A stretch of 32,267 nucleotides of DNA from Lachnospiraceae bacterium (GCA_017620345.1 JAFZQP010000075.1:1-32267), one strand, 5' to 3'. Positions 1-8,045 are shown, counted from the first letter of the stretch. Notes: a model not told the origin generated them from the letters alone. Made by a program: numbers and translations.

Positions 1-53
1 GCATAGTGGATACCGTGAAGGGAACATATTCGGGAACACGGATAACAGTGTAG
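1..53 (+). CDS. pyrH: UMP kinase C-terminus (partial)
   Basis: The first bases encode, in the frame starting at base 3, the tail IVDTVKGTYSGTRITV followed by TAG at 51-53. A terminal pattern V-x-G-x-x-x-GT-x-(I/V) is typical of bacterial UMP kinase (PyrH), and pyrH lies directly upstream of frr in most Firmicutes. The enzyme phosphorylates UMP to UDP in pyrimidine synthesis. Only about 16 residues are visible, so the call rests on this short tail plus the position before frr; the 5' part lies outside the window. Confidence 0.65.
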   Translation, partial: IVDTVKGTYSGTRITV

Positions 54-84
54 CCGTGGTTCTCAAAGATTAAGGAGACTGCCT

Positions 85-639
85 ATGAGTGAAAGAATCA
101 AAGAATATTCGGACAAGATGGACAAGACAATAGATCATCTTCAGAATGAGTATGCTACGGTGCGTGCGGGACGTGCGAATCCCCATGTACTCGACAAGCT
201 CCGCGTTGACTATTACGGAACTCCGACTCCGATACAGCAGGTCGGCAACATATCCGTTCCCGATCCGAGAGTCATCCAGATACAGCCGTGGGAGAAAAAC
301 ATCCTGAAAGATATCGAGAAGGCCATTCAGGCGTCGGATATAGGTATCAATCCTACCAATGACGGAAATGTGATCAGACTTGTATTTCCGGAACTGTCGG
401 AAGAAAGAAGACGTGATCTTGTCAAGGAGATCAAGAAGAAAGGCGAAGATGCCAAGGTTGCCATCCGTAATATAAGAAGAGACGGCAACGACGCATTCAA
501 GAAACTGACGAAGACAGAAGATCTGTCAGAGGATGAAGTCAAGGACCTTGAGGATGAACTTCAGAAGATCACCGACAAGTACACAAAAGAGATCGACTCG
601 ATGATAGATTCCAAGTCAAAAGAAATAATGACAGTATAG
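85..639 (+). CDS. frr: Ribosome recycling factor
   Basis: Ribosome recycling factor (184 residues; the family is about 185) acts with EF-G to split post-termination ribosomes in the cytoplasm. Family features seen: the N-terminal helix with the VRAGRANP signature around residues 26-33, the YYGTPTPI segment, the LSEERRRDLVK segment near residue 104 and an acidic/lysine-rich C-terminal helix with EDELQKITDKY. The ATG at 85 is preceded by AAGGAG at 72-77. It follows the pyrH stop by about 30 bases, so the two are probably cotranscribed, and it is followed by an intergenic hairpin before uppS. Nothing is truncated. Confidence 0.97.
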   Translation: MSERIKEYSDKMDKTIDHLQNEYATVRAGRANPHVLDKLRVDYYGTPTPIQQVGNISVPDPRVIQIQPWEKNILKDIEKAIQASDIGINPTNDGNVIRLVFPELSEERRRDLVKEIKKKGEDAKVAIRNIRRDGNDAFKKLTKTEDLSEDEVKDLEDELQKITDKYTKEIDSMIDSKSKEIMTV

Positions 640-651
640 AGACCAAGATGT

Positions 652-695
652 AACATCGGCCCTTCGACTAAGTCGATATCAAACGGGCCGATGTT
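652..695 (+). other. Two-tier hairpin between frr and uppS
   Basis: AACATCGGCCC at 652-662 pairs perfectly with GGGCCGATGTT at 685-695 (11 bp), and the loop holds a smaller stem, CGAC/GTCG, at 665-675. The bases after the stem (ccaatatggg) contain no T-run, so this is not a standard intrinsic terminator. It ends only 8 bases before the uppS ribosome binding site (GGGAGAGA, 703-710). It may be a processing site, mRNA-stability hairpin or weak attenuator tuning uppS and downstream genes; that role is inference. Confidence 0.6.
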
Positions 696-713
696 CCAAT
701 ATGGGAGAGATTT

Positions 714-1421
714 ATGAATGTACCCGAACACGTTGCCATAATACTCGACGGTAACGGACGCTGGGCCAAGTCCAAAGGCATGCCCCGCAACTACGGACAT
801 ATTCAGGGAGCCAAGACGGTTGAAGTCATATGCGAGGAAGCATATAAGATGGGCATCAACTATCTGACGGTATATGCTTTTTCGACAGAGAACTGGTCAA
901 GACCCGAGGACGAGGTAGAGCAGCTGATGAAGCTTCTTCGCAATTATATGAAGACGTGCCGTCAGACTGCGAAGAAGAACAATATGTGCGTCAGAGTCAT
1001 CGGTGACAAGTCGAGGCTCGCTCCTGATATTCAGGAGTCCATAGCAGCACTTGAAGAAGCCTCAAAGGATAATACAGGGCTTCATTTTCAGGTTGCGATC
1101 AATTACGGAAGCCGTGATGAGATAGTCAGGGCTGTTAACCATATATTGGAAGATATTGAAGCAGGCAGGACGAAGGGGCCGGTCACGGAAGAGATGCTCG
1201 AGGAGTATCTTGATACAAAGGGACTTCCGGCACCCGATCTTCTTATCAGGACAAGCGGTGAACAGAGGCTGTCGAATTTTCTGCTGTGGCAGCTGGCATA
1301 TACCGAGTTCTATTTTACGGATGTTCACTGGCCTGATTTTTCAAAAGAGGAACTCATTCGTGCCTGCGAAAGCTACAGCAGCAGGGACAGACGCTACGGG
1401 GGACATGCCCGGGAGGATTGA
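714..1421 (+). CDS. uppS: Undecaprenyl diphosphate synthase (isoprenyl transferase)
   Basis: cis-Prenyltransferase that condenses isopentenyl diphosphate units onto farnesyl diphosphate to make C55 undecaprenyl diphosphate, the lipid carrier for peptidoglycan and wall polymers. Visible motifs: HVAIILDGNGRWAK at residues 6-19 with catalytic Asp12, GHIQGAKTV, YLTVYAFSTENW, and near the C-terminus LLIRTSGEQRLSNFLLWQ and the hydrophobic YTEFYFTDVHWPDF. 235 residues, slightly shorter than the usual 240-260. ATG at 714 follows GGGAGAGA (703-710). Its TGA (1419-1421) shares one base with the cdsA ATG, indicating translational coupling. Confidence 0.96.
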   Translation: MNVPEHVAIILDGNGRWAKSKGMPRNYGHIQGAKTVEVICEEAYKMGINYLTVYAFSTENWSRPEDEVEQLMKLLRNYMKTCRQTAKKNNMCVRVIGDKSRLAPDIQESIAALEEASKDNTGLHFQVAINYGSRDEIVRAVNHILEDIEAGRTKGPVTEEMLEEYLDTKGLPAPDLLIRTSGEQRLSNFLLWQLAYTEFYFTDVHWPDFSKEELIRACESYSSRDRRYGGHARED

Positions 1422-2254
1422 TGTTTAAAGTCAGAGTACTTAGCGGTATAGTGATAGCAGCGCTCATGCTCTTATGTGCATGGCTGGGAGGTGCATATCT
1501 TCTTGCGCTTCTTCTGTTGGTATCCCTTGTGGGGCTCTATGAATTCTATCATGCGACAGGTCTTCTTGACGGTAAGTATATAGATTTTCTTACAGCTGTA
1601 GGATACGCCGGAACGATCATTTACTATGTTGCAATGGGGTGTTTTCCCGGACTGTTTGCATCGATATTTACGATAGTTCTTGTTCTTGTCGTACTCATGG
1701 CCGTGTATGTGTTTACGTTCCCGAAGTATACGGCATCTTCGATAGTGTTTGCATTCTTCGGGTTCTTTTATGTCAGCGTGATGCTCGGATTCATATACAT
1801 GACGAGGGCTCTTGATCAGGGAATATACCTTGTATGGCTGATCTTCTTTGCGTCATGGTTCTGTGATGTGTTTGCATATTTTACCGGAATGCTGATCGGA
1901 AAGCATAAGCTTGCACCCGTCCTGTCGCCGAAGAAGTCTGTTGAAGGTGCGGTCGGCGGTATCGTGTTCCCGGCGATATTCGGCGCGATCTACGGATACT
2001 GTATCAACAAATATGCAGCGCCCGGTTTTCCGGCAATGGCATTTACGATCCTTACGGCAATAGGTGCTGCGGTATCGCAGGTGGGCGATCTGTCTGCGAG
2101 CGCGATCAAACGAAACCACGATATCAAGGATTACGGAAACATCATACCGGGTCACGGCGGGATACTCGACAGGTTTGACAGCGTGATATTTACGGCACCG
2201 ATGATATATTTTACCGCAGGGTGTTTTCTTGAGGTCTTCTGGAAGGGATTATGA
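1421..2254 (+). CDS. cdsA: Phosphatidate cytidylyltransferase
   Basis: Membrane enzyme making CDP-diacylglycerol from phosphatidate and CTP, the branch point for phosphatidylglycerol and related lipids. It is hydrophobic throughout with about 7-8 membrane segments, and carries the family signature near the C-terminus: SASAIKRNHDIKDYGN followed by IPGHGGILDRFDS, including the conserved Lys-Arg, Lys-Asp and Asp-Arg-x-Asp residues. I place the start at ATG 1421, within TGATG at the uppS stop and preceded by GGGAGG (1411-1416); a TTG at 1418 is in frame but gives no benefit. 277 residues, normal for the family. Its end overlaps dxr by 4 bases (ATGA). Confidence 0.95.
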   Translation: MFKVRVLSGIVIAALMLLCAWLGGAYLLALLLLVSLVGLYEFYHATGLLDGKYIDFLTAVGYAGTIIYYVAMGCFPGLFASIFTIVLVLVVLMAVYVFTFPKYTASSIVFAFFGFFYVSVMLGFIYMTRALDQGIYLVWLIFFASWFCDVFAYFTGMLIGKHKLAPVLSPKKSVEGAVGGIVFPAIFGAIYGYCINKYAAPGFPAMAFTILTAIGAAVSQVGDLSASAIKRNHDIKDYGNIIPGHGGILDRFDSVIFTAPMIYFTAGCFLEVFWKGL

Positions 2255-3405
2255 AAAAAATCGTAGTTATGGGCTCTACCGGATCCATCGGTACGCAGAC
2301 CCTTGATATAGTAAGAGAACATCGCGATGAGCTTAAGGTTACGGCACTTTCAGCCAGCACAAGTGTTGATCTGATCGAAAAACAGGCGAGAGAGTTTGAG
2401 CCAAGGCTTGTAGCCATGTACGATCCGGCAAGTGCAAAGGATCTTTCCGACAGGCTGAAGGATACAGACATCCGCGTCGTCTCCGGGATGGATGGTCTTA
2501 TTGAGGCGGCGTCTTTTGATGCGGATATCGTTCTTACCGCAATGGTCGGAATGATAGGGATACAGCCGACGATCGCCGCCATAGAGGCAGGACATGACAT
2601 AGCACTTGCCAATAAGGAAACGCTCGTATGCGCAGGTCATATCATTATGCCGCTTGCCGAAAAGCACGGAGTATCCATATATCCCGTGGACAGTGAACAC
2701 AGTGCGATCTTCCAGTCGCTGCATGGCGAGGATCACGGCGATGTGGAGCGTATCATACTGACCGCTTCGGGAGGGCCTTTCAGAACAACCCCATATGAAC
2801 AACTTGAGAAGATGACTGCAGCAGATGCGCTTAAGCATCCCAACTGGAGCATGGGAGCCAAGATCACGGTCGATTCGGCAACTCTTGTCAACAAGGGGCT
2901 GGAGGTCATGGAAGCATGCCATTTGTTTGATGTCGCACTTGACGATATAGAAGTAGTGATACATCCGCAGTCTATAATCCATTCCGCGGTGATGTACCGC
3001 GACGGAGCGATAATGGCGCAGATGGGGAGTCCTGATATGAAGCTTCCGATACAGTATGCGCTGTTTTATCCGAGGAGACCTTATCTTGCCACTAAGCGCG
3101 TGGATCTGACTGAGCTTGGGCAGATGACTTTTGAAAAACCGGATCCGGAGCGCTTTGCGGGATTTAAGTATGCATATGAGGCGGCAAGGTGCGGAGGCAG
3201 TATGCCGACGGTGTTCAATGCCGCAAACGAAAGAGCCGTGGCGCTCTTCCTTGAAGGATCTATAGGGTTTAACGATATCCCACGCCTGATAAGGTGCGCA
3301 ATGGACAGTGTACAATGCGTGCCGGATCCCGATGTGGAACAGATACTTGAGGCTGCGCGTCTGGCGATAGTAGCAGCAGATAAGATGACGGGAGAGATGA
3401 ATTGA
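2251..3405 (+). CDS. dxr: 1-deoxy-D-xylulose 5-phosphate reductoisomerase
   Basis: NADPH-dependent enzyme converting DXP to 2-C-methyl-D-erythritol 4-phosphate, the first committed MEP pathway step. Visible: the NADPH-binding loop GSTGSIGTQTLDIV from residue 8; LANKETLVCAG; PVDSEHSAIFQ with metal ligands Asp147 and Glu149; LTASGGPFR; WSMGAKITVDSATLVNKG; and HPQSIIHSAV. 384 residues, full length. ATG overlaps the cdsA stop (ATGA), and its TGA overlaps the TTG start of rseP. With ispG further along, the window holds two MEP pathway enzymes, and UppS consumes the product, so this operon couples isoprenoid supply to lipid-carrier synthesis. Confidence 0.97.
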   Translation: MKKIVVMGSTGSIGTQTLDIVREHRDELKVTALSASTSVDLIEKQAREFEPRLVAMYDPASAKDLSDRLKDTDIRVVSGMDGLIEAASFDADIVLTAMVGMIGIQPTIAAIEAGHDIALANKETLVCAGHIIMPLAEKHGVSIYPVDSEHSAIFQSLHGEDHGDVERIILTASGGPFRTTPYEQLEKMTAADALKHPNWSMGAKITVDSATLVNKGLEVMEACHLFDVALDDIEVVIHPQSIIHSAVMYRDGAIMAQMGSPDMKLPIQYALFYPRRPYLATKRVDLTELGQMTFEKPDPERFAGFKYAYEAARCGGSMPTVFNAANERAVALFLEGSIGFNDIPRLIRCAMDSVQCVPDPDVEQILEAARLAIVAADKMTGEMN

Positions 3406-4472
3406 AGATAATCCTTGGCTTGGTGATACTGGCATTGATAGTGATAACCCATGAGTTCGGGCATTTTCTGATCGCCAGACTCAACGGTATCGAGGTGCTT
3501 GAGTTTACGATAGGTTTCGGACCGAAGCTCTTCGGATGGAAGACAAAGAGCGGGACGAAGTTTTCCGTAAGACTGATCATGCTCGGCGCCGCATGCGTTT
3601 TTGATGACCTTGATGCAGGCGTTGACGAGAATACGGACATCGCTTCGATGATCGCAAATTCGTCGTTCCGCAAGGCAAATGTGTGGTCGAGGATCGCAAC
3701 GACTCTTGCCGGTCCGTTCTTTAATCTGATACTGGCTTTCATACTCGGGCTGTTCCTTATGAACTATATAGATATGCCGTCTACTGTAGTTACCGAAGTC
3801 AATACGGACGGAGCAGCATACGCAGCCGGGATAAGGGAAGGTGACAGGATCATAAGCGTGAACGGAAGCCGATGTTATCTGTATCCCGAAGTGTCAACGG
3901 CAGTAGAGCTCGGATACGGCAAGCCGCTTACTATCGTTTATGAGCATGACGGAGTCAGGAACAAGGTCGAGGTCATCCCGAAGATGAACACCGAATACGG
4001 AAGGTTCATGATAGGTGTTACTTTCGGAGGTGGGGAGCCGGAGCCAAAGGGCCCTCTTGAGATCGTAAGTGCAAGCTATCATTATGTCAGATACATGGTC
4101 AAGATGACTTTCGCATCCTTCAGGATGATCTTTTCGGGACAGGCCAATGTTTCGGATATTGCGGGCCCTGTCGGGGCTGCGCAGATCGTCGGGGAAGAAT
4201 ACGACAGCGCCAAGGAGAACGGAGCACTTGCCGTTGTTGTGAGCATGCTCAATATTGCGCTTCTCCTGTCAGCCAACATCGGTATAGTCAATCTGTTCCC
4301 GATCCCTGCTTTTGACGGGGGAAAGCTATTGTTCCTCATTTATGAAGCCATAAGGGGTAAGCCTGCCGATGCCAAGGTTGAGGGCACGATCCAGCTCATA
4401 GGAGTGGGTCTTCTTCTGGCACTTCTTGTCCTTGTAATGTACAACGATATATCCAGATTATTTGTTGGTTAA
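3402..4472 (+). CDS. rseP: RseP-type site-2 zinc metalloprotease (TTG start)
   Basis: Intramembrane zinc protease that cleaves membrane substrates such as anti-sigma factors and leftover signal peptides. Zinc site HEFGH at residues 17-21 lies in the first membrane segment; a PDZ-like region is near 125-200 (GAAYAAGIREGDRIISVNG); the third motif NLFPIPAFDGG has Asp305 as the remaining zinc ligand. 356 residues, typical for Gram-positive members with one PDZ domain. The start is TTG at 3402, inside the dxr stop and preceded by GGGAGAGA; only this start retains the residues normally ahead of HEFGH. The last residue of the usual LDGG motif context is Phe rather than Leu (AFDGG). A terminator follows. 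Confidence 0.94.
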   Translation: MKIILGLVILALIVITHEFGHFLIARLNGIEVLEFTIGFGPKLFGWKTKSGTKFSVRLIMLGAACVFDDLDAGVDENTDIASMIANSSFRKANVWSRIATTLAGPFFNLILAFILGLFLMNYIDMPSTVVTEVNTDGAAYAAGIREGDRIISVNGSRCYLYPEVSTAVELGYGKPLTIVYEHDGVRNKVEVIPKMNTEYGRFMIGVTFGGGEPEPKGPLEIVSASYHYVRYMVKMTFASFRMIFSGQANVSDIAGPVGAAQIVGEEYDSAKENGALAVVVSMLNIALLLSANIGIVNLFPIPAFDGGKLLFLIYEAIRGKPADAKVEGTIQLIGVGLLLALLVLVMYNDISRLFVG

Positions 4473-4493
4473 GATCTAACTGACAATATTAAC

Positions 4494-4534
4494 AAAAAGC
4501 CGATCATCCGCATTTGCGAATATCGGCTTTTTTT
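4494..4534 (+). terminator. Intrinsic terminator after rseP
   Basis: AAGCCGAT at 4497-4504 pairs with ATCGGCTT at 4522-4529, with an inner CGCA/TGCG stem at 4509-4518, and a run of seven T follows (4528-4534). A-rich bases on the left side extend the pairing into the T-run. It closes the pyrH-rseP operon about 25 bases after the rseP stop and separates it from the kinase operon. Confidence 0.88.
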
Positions 4535-4582
4535 ATAATTATTTTATCAGGATGGATGGAAAAAGAGCTTAATATTACGGGT

Positions 4583-4604
4583 GTTTTCGAAAACATGTAG
4601 AATA
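4583..4604 (+). promoter_or_regulatory. 14-bp perfect palindrome next to a possible -10 box, upstream of the kinase operon
   Basis: TGTTTTCGAAAACA at 4583-4596 is a perfect 14-bp palindrome. Three bases later, TAGAAT (4599-4604) resembles a -10 box, 78 bases before the kinase ATG; no convincing -35 hexamer lies 16-18 bases upstream (TTACGG is the nearest). The geometry would put a dimeric regulator in the promoter spacer. The rest of the gap 4535-4681 shows only the AAGGAG ribosome binding site at 4671-4676. The palindrome is certain; the promoter and operator roles are inference. Confidence 0.45.
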
Positions 4605-4681
4605 TGACAATGGTCCTTGACCGGTGTGTGTATCAGGGGTTATTTTTGAGCAAAGGCGAAAACCGGTTGTAAGGAGATCAG

Positions 4682-6151
4682 ATGTTTGAGACAGGGAATA
4701 TCATAAATTCTCGTTATGAGATCATCAGGAAGATCGGAGAGGGAGGCACCAGCAGAGTGTACCTTGTTACCGACAGACATATCGGAAGATACCTGGCGAT
4801 GAAGGTAATGGACAGGAAGAGCGTAGGCGCATTTGCTTTTGCCAGGAGCGAGATAGAATCGCTGAGGGCGGTTGACCATCCGTTGATACCGCGGATCCAT
4901 GATGCTTTCTGTGAGCATGGCAGTATATGTATAGTGAGCGATCATGTTCCCGGAAGATCTTTGTGGGATATGTGCAGAGGCAGAGGCCTGTCAGCCGATG
5001 ATGCGCTTGTAATAGCTGCCGGTATACTGGAGGCACTTTCTTACCTGCATTCGATGAAGAAGCCTGTACTTTATCTTGATCTCAAGCCCGAGAACATAAT
5101 CATATCCGATGACGGAAAACCTCACCTGATCGATTTTGGCATAGCAGGCTGCCTAAGTGCGCGTCACATTCCGGTGGGGACGATCGGGTACTCACCTCCG
5201 GAACAATACAGGAAGGACTGTGTCATGGACGCAAGAGCGGATATATATGCATTCGGCATGACGTATTTTGCGATCAGGCATGGCATTCCGCCCGACAGGG
5301 ATCCGAAGATCGCATATGACAATATCTTACACTCGTCGATACTCGACACATCGGAAAGATCGTTTCTTACAAAGTGCTGCGCGCCCTCGCGCAAAGACAG
5401 ATACAATTCGGCAGCAGAAATACTCAGACAGATCGAACATATCATATACAAACCGGTCAGGATCAGAAAGACCGTATTATTTTCCACATTATTGACCGCC
5501 GTACTTATGTCCGGCGCCTGGATGGCAAACAGGATATACGTAAGGATTGAACAGAATGAAACAGCTGCACGGCTTGTTGCGGATGCGACACGCTGCATGG
5601 AGGACGGCAACTATACAGCCGAAGGGCTTGGAATACTCAAGGCATGTATAGGCAGCGACTGCCTGTCGGAACAATGCGAACAGGAACTCATATTTGAGGT
5701 GGCCATGGGATCGATGCTCGTATCACATGACTACAGAACGGCTGCGACGTATTTTGCAAAGCTCGATGTGAAAAGATATCCGGAAGTATCGGAATACATT
5801 AAGCTGTGCAATCTCGAGAGCAGATTTGATTATGATCCGGAAGAAGCACTTAACGTGACCGGCAGGATTTTTTCCGACATCGCAAAAAGGGCGCCGTCGA
5901 AGATGAAATACGAGAACATGATCTTCATAGCCGGATGCTACGAAAACTACGATACCGATCCGTATACCGGAACAGCGAAGGCGCTGTCGGTTCTAAGGAT
6001 CGCCAGGCGTGAACTGGATGACATGGAGACGGATCAGCGGGATGCGAAAGAGGATGGATATTCGGATATGCGCAGGAGACTGGATCAGCTCATTGAAGTA
6101 AAGGAAGAACGTTTAAAGATCAGAAGAAAGATAGGAGAGGGATATGAATAA
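4682..6151 (+). CDS. Membrane serine/threonine protein kinase without PASTA domains
   Basis: Hanks-type kinase, cytoplasmic domain residues about 12-255: glycine loop GEGGTSRVY (19-27), Lys41 in AMKV, catalytic loop LDLKPEN (132-138: Asp133, Lys135, Asn138), DFG at 151-153, PPEQY at 172-176 and DIYAFG at 187-192. The usual HRD is Tyr-Leu-Asp here, so the conserved His and Arg are both missing; the Arg loss is shared with 'non-RD' kinases. One membrane segment at about 264-282 leads to a roughly 205-residue extracytoplasmic, helix-rich region that is not a PASTA array and looks TPR-like in composition. It probably senses an external cue and phosphorylates cytoplasmic targets. It is the first gene of a three-gene operon; its stop overlaps the next gene by 8 bases. 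No PP2C phosphatase is adjacent. Kinase call firm, ectodomain unknown. Confidence 0.92.
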   Translation: MFETGNIINSRYEIIRKIGEGGTSRVYLVTDRHIGRYLAMKVMDRKSVGAFAFARSEIESLRAVDHPLIPRIHDAFCEHGSICIVSDHVPGRSLWDMCRGRGLSADDALVIAAGILEALSYLHSMKKPVLYLDLKPENIIISDDGKPHLIDFGIAGCLSARHIPVGTIGYSPPEQYRKDCVMDARADIYAFGMTYFAIRHGIPPDRDPKIAYDNILHSSILDTSERSFLTKCCAPSRKDRYNSAAEILRQIEHIIYKPVRIRKTVLFSTLLTAVLMSGAWMANRIYVRIEQNETAARLVADATRCMEDGNYTAEGLGILKACIGSDCLSEQCEQELIFEVAMGSMLVSHDYRTAATYFAKLDVKRYPEVSEYIKLCNLESRFDYDPEEALNVTGRIFSDIAKRAPSKMKYENMIFIAGCYENYDTDPYTGTAKALSVLRIARRELDDMETDQRDAKEDGYSDMRRRLDQLIEVKEERLKIRRKIGEGYE

Positions 6152-8045
6152 AAGAAAAAGATTTAAGGATACGATGGTGATGATCATCATTTTGGCGATC
6201 GACATGGTACTGCTGTGTGCAGATGTAAAAGCCGGAACGCCGTACACCGGAAGCCAGACCCGGTTCTTCAGATCCGTGGATGATAATGTGCCGTATGGAT
6301 CGTCGGATTATCCGAATACCGACGGTTATGATCATACGAGGTTATCGTGCGGTTACAGTTTTCATCTGGAATATGCCACGAGAGGCGTAGAAAAAACGAC
6401 GACCAAAGAATACAGGATACTTCCGTACGCAGCCGATTCGATATGGTTCGGGACTCCGTATATACAATGTCCGAAATGTCAGAGCCTCCTGGAGAATTCG
6501 CAACTGTATTCCGCGAGGATTTTCATAGAGGATGACGCGGGAAATGAACTTGCATCAAGAGCCGGGCTTAAGCTCCTGCCCGAGGATCTTGCCCACATAA
6601 ACATGCCGACATATGCCAGAGTGGCACTTGAGATAACGCAGACTCCCGGGCCGGATATATGCCCTGACTGTAAGAGGAACCCGGGGGATCTGTTATCGGT
6701 TGACGGGATGTATATCATGAGAAAAACGATCTGCTATGATCCGTTGCCGGCAAGCATAACGGCAGAGCATGGCAAAACCGCCGATATCAGTCTGAACATG
6801 TCGAGATATATCAACATGGACGGAGATCTGCTCTCATCATATAAATGGATGATGAAGGATGGCGGGACGTGGAAGGAGATAAATGATACCACGGGTTCTT
6901 ACGGTGAGGTATACAGCGGTAGTAATACAAGCCATCTGTCAATCAGTAATCTCGACAGCAGGATGAAAAATATCGAATACAGCTGCAGGCTCGTCGGTAC
7001 GAGTGACGGTAATGTCGGCAGTACATATATGACTAACCCGGCTGTGCTTACGGTGGCTGCCGCTCCGACGCCGACGCCGACACCGACACCAACGCCGACA
7101 CCAACGCCAACACCGACGCCAACACCAACGCCGACGCCAACACCGACACCAAAACCGACACCAACGCCGGTAACTCCCAAGCCCGGAAGCAAAACTGATT
7201 ACAAGCCGTCCACTTCTTCGTCTTCGTACATATCACCCGGGCCACCTTCTTCATCAAGTTCCGGTACTCCCGGAAAGAGTACATCCTCAAGCAGCAAACC
7301 AAAAGGTGATGACACATATAAGGGAAAGATAGAACAGGATGATAAAGAAACAGTCAAGCCATCTCCCGGTGGGACATCGGACAAGCGCGGATCTTCGGTT
7401 AAGCGCGGAACATCCGGTAAAAGCAGCAGCGCCAAACCCGGTGAAAGTGATTTGCCGAAAAGGGAGTATTCGTCCAGTTCCGGACGCCTTAGAAACGGCG
7501 CAAGCACAGTTATGAAAAACGGCATACTCTATATAATCGACGATGATGATGCAGGCATAGGTCCCGGAGAGGCCTACGATACAGAACGGATAGAGACCGA
7601 GGAGATAGAAGCCGAAAAAGAGTATTCGGCATCGGACCTTGCCGTTGATAAGGAATATCAGATGGCAACGGAAGAAAAAGGATTTTTTGAAACGATCCCC
7701 GGATATATCGTTCTGTTCGGTTCAGCGCTTCTGATACTGTTGTTACTTTTGTTCTTCCTGTTCTTCGGGGTGATAGTAACAGGTGAAGTCGAGGAGCATG
7801 ATGAAGTGTTCGGCCTGTGCTCCGTAAGGATCATAAAGAGGAAGGACGATAACTGGGCAGTCAATCTCGGCTCGGCATTTGATGACAATGCGGTATTAAA
7901 GCTCCATACAGGGCTGTTATTTGCAGTGATCTTTGCCGGATGGGATATCATCGGTATCTCAAAGGGTGAGCACGAGGGAGAAGTGACCGGACAGATCGCA
8001 CATCAGGTGCTTCTTAAAAAGAAAAACGTAAGGAGGAATGTATGA
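6144..8045 (+). CDS. Exported membrane-anchored protein with CxxC pairs and Pro-Thr stalk
   Basis: No family recognised. Layout over 633 residues: basic N-terminus and signal-like hydrophobic segment (about 8-30); a globular part with two CxxC pairs (Cys109/112 in CPKC and Cys173/176 in CPDC), 60 residues apart, suggesting a zinc knuckle or redox site; an Ig-like stretch (about 200-300, with YKWMMKDGG and YSCRLVG); 17 Pro-x units, nearly all Pro-Thr (about 308-341); a Ser/Lys/Gly-rich low-complexity linker; a strong membrane helix near 520-545 (IVLFGSALLILLLLLFFLFF); and a cytoplasmic tail of about 90 residues. ATG 6144 follows AGGAGAGG and overlaps the kinase stop by 8 bases, and its own stop overlaps the next ATG. 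The cytoplasmic tail could be a kinase substrate; that is inference. Confidence 0.8.
   Translation: MNKRKRFKDTMVMIIILAIDMVLLCADVKAGTPYTGSQTRFFRSVDDNVPYGSSDYPNTDGYDHTRLSCGYSFHLEYATRGVEKTTTKEYRILPYAADSIWFGTPYIQCPKCQSLLENSQLYSARIFIEDDAGNELASRAGLKLLPEDLAHINMPTYARVALEITQTPGPDICPDCKRNPGDLLSVDGMYIMRKTICYDPLPASITAEHGKTADISLNMSRYINMDGDLLSSYKWMMKDGGTWKEINDTTGSYGEVYSGSNTSHLSISNLDSRMKNIEYSCRLVGTSDGNVGSTYMTNPAVLTVAAAPTPTPTPTPTPTPTPTPTPTPTPTPTPTPKPTPTPVTPKPGSKTDYKPSTSSSSYISPGPPSSSSSGTPGKSTSSSSKPKGDDTYKGKIEQDDKETVKPSPGGTSDKRGSSVKRGTSGKSSSAKPGESDLPKREYSSSSGRLRNGASTVMKNGILYIIDDDDAGIGPGEAYDTERIETEEIEAEKEYSASDLAVDKEYQMATEEKGFFETIPGYIVLFGSALLILLLLLFFLFFGVIVTGEVEEHDEVFGLCSVRIIKRKDDNWAVNLGSAFDDNAVLKLHTGLLFAVIFAGWDIIGISKGEHEGEVTGQIAHQVLLKKKNVRRNV
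7065..7166 (+). repeat. Hexanucleotide repeat encoding Pro-Thr stalk
   Basis: Seventeen consecutive 6-base units of the form CCR-ACR (CCGACG, CCGACA, CCAACG, CCAACA), with unit 15 reading CCAAAA (Pro-Lys). Third positions vary irregularly between A and G while the protein stays Pro-Thr, so the coding pattern is kept although the DNA is no longer a pure repeat. It forms a rigid extended linker in the encoded protein and may vary in length between strains. Confidence 0.95.

Noticed and set aside
1418..1420. TTG as the start of cdsA
   Set aside because: The ATG immediately after it is a better start, has suitable spacing from GGGAGG and forms the usual TGATG coupling with the uppS stop.
3402..3404. 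Doubt that the TTG at the rseP start is real
   Set aside because: No alternative upstream or downstream start keeps the HEFGH motif at its normal distance from the N-terminus, so the TTG start was accepted.
2350..3435. 361-codon open frame on the minus strand opposite dxr
   Set aside because: It mirrors the well-supported dxr gene, has no ribosome binding site and a composition (many His, Arg, Cys) typical of antisense shadows.
7065..7166. Short repeats considered as a CRISPR-like array
   Set aside because: Units are six bases with no spacers and are in frame within a coding sequence.
6899..7192. Minus-strand frame encoding a Gly-Val repeat protein
   Set aside because: It is simply the complement of the Pro-Thr hexanucleotide tract; the plus-strand gene has signal peptide, TM and operon context.
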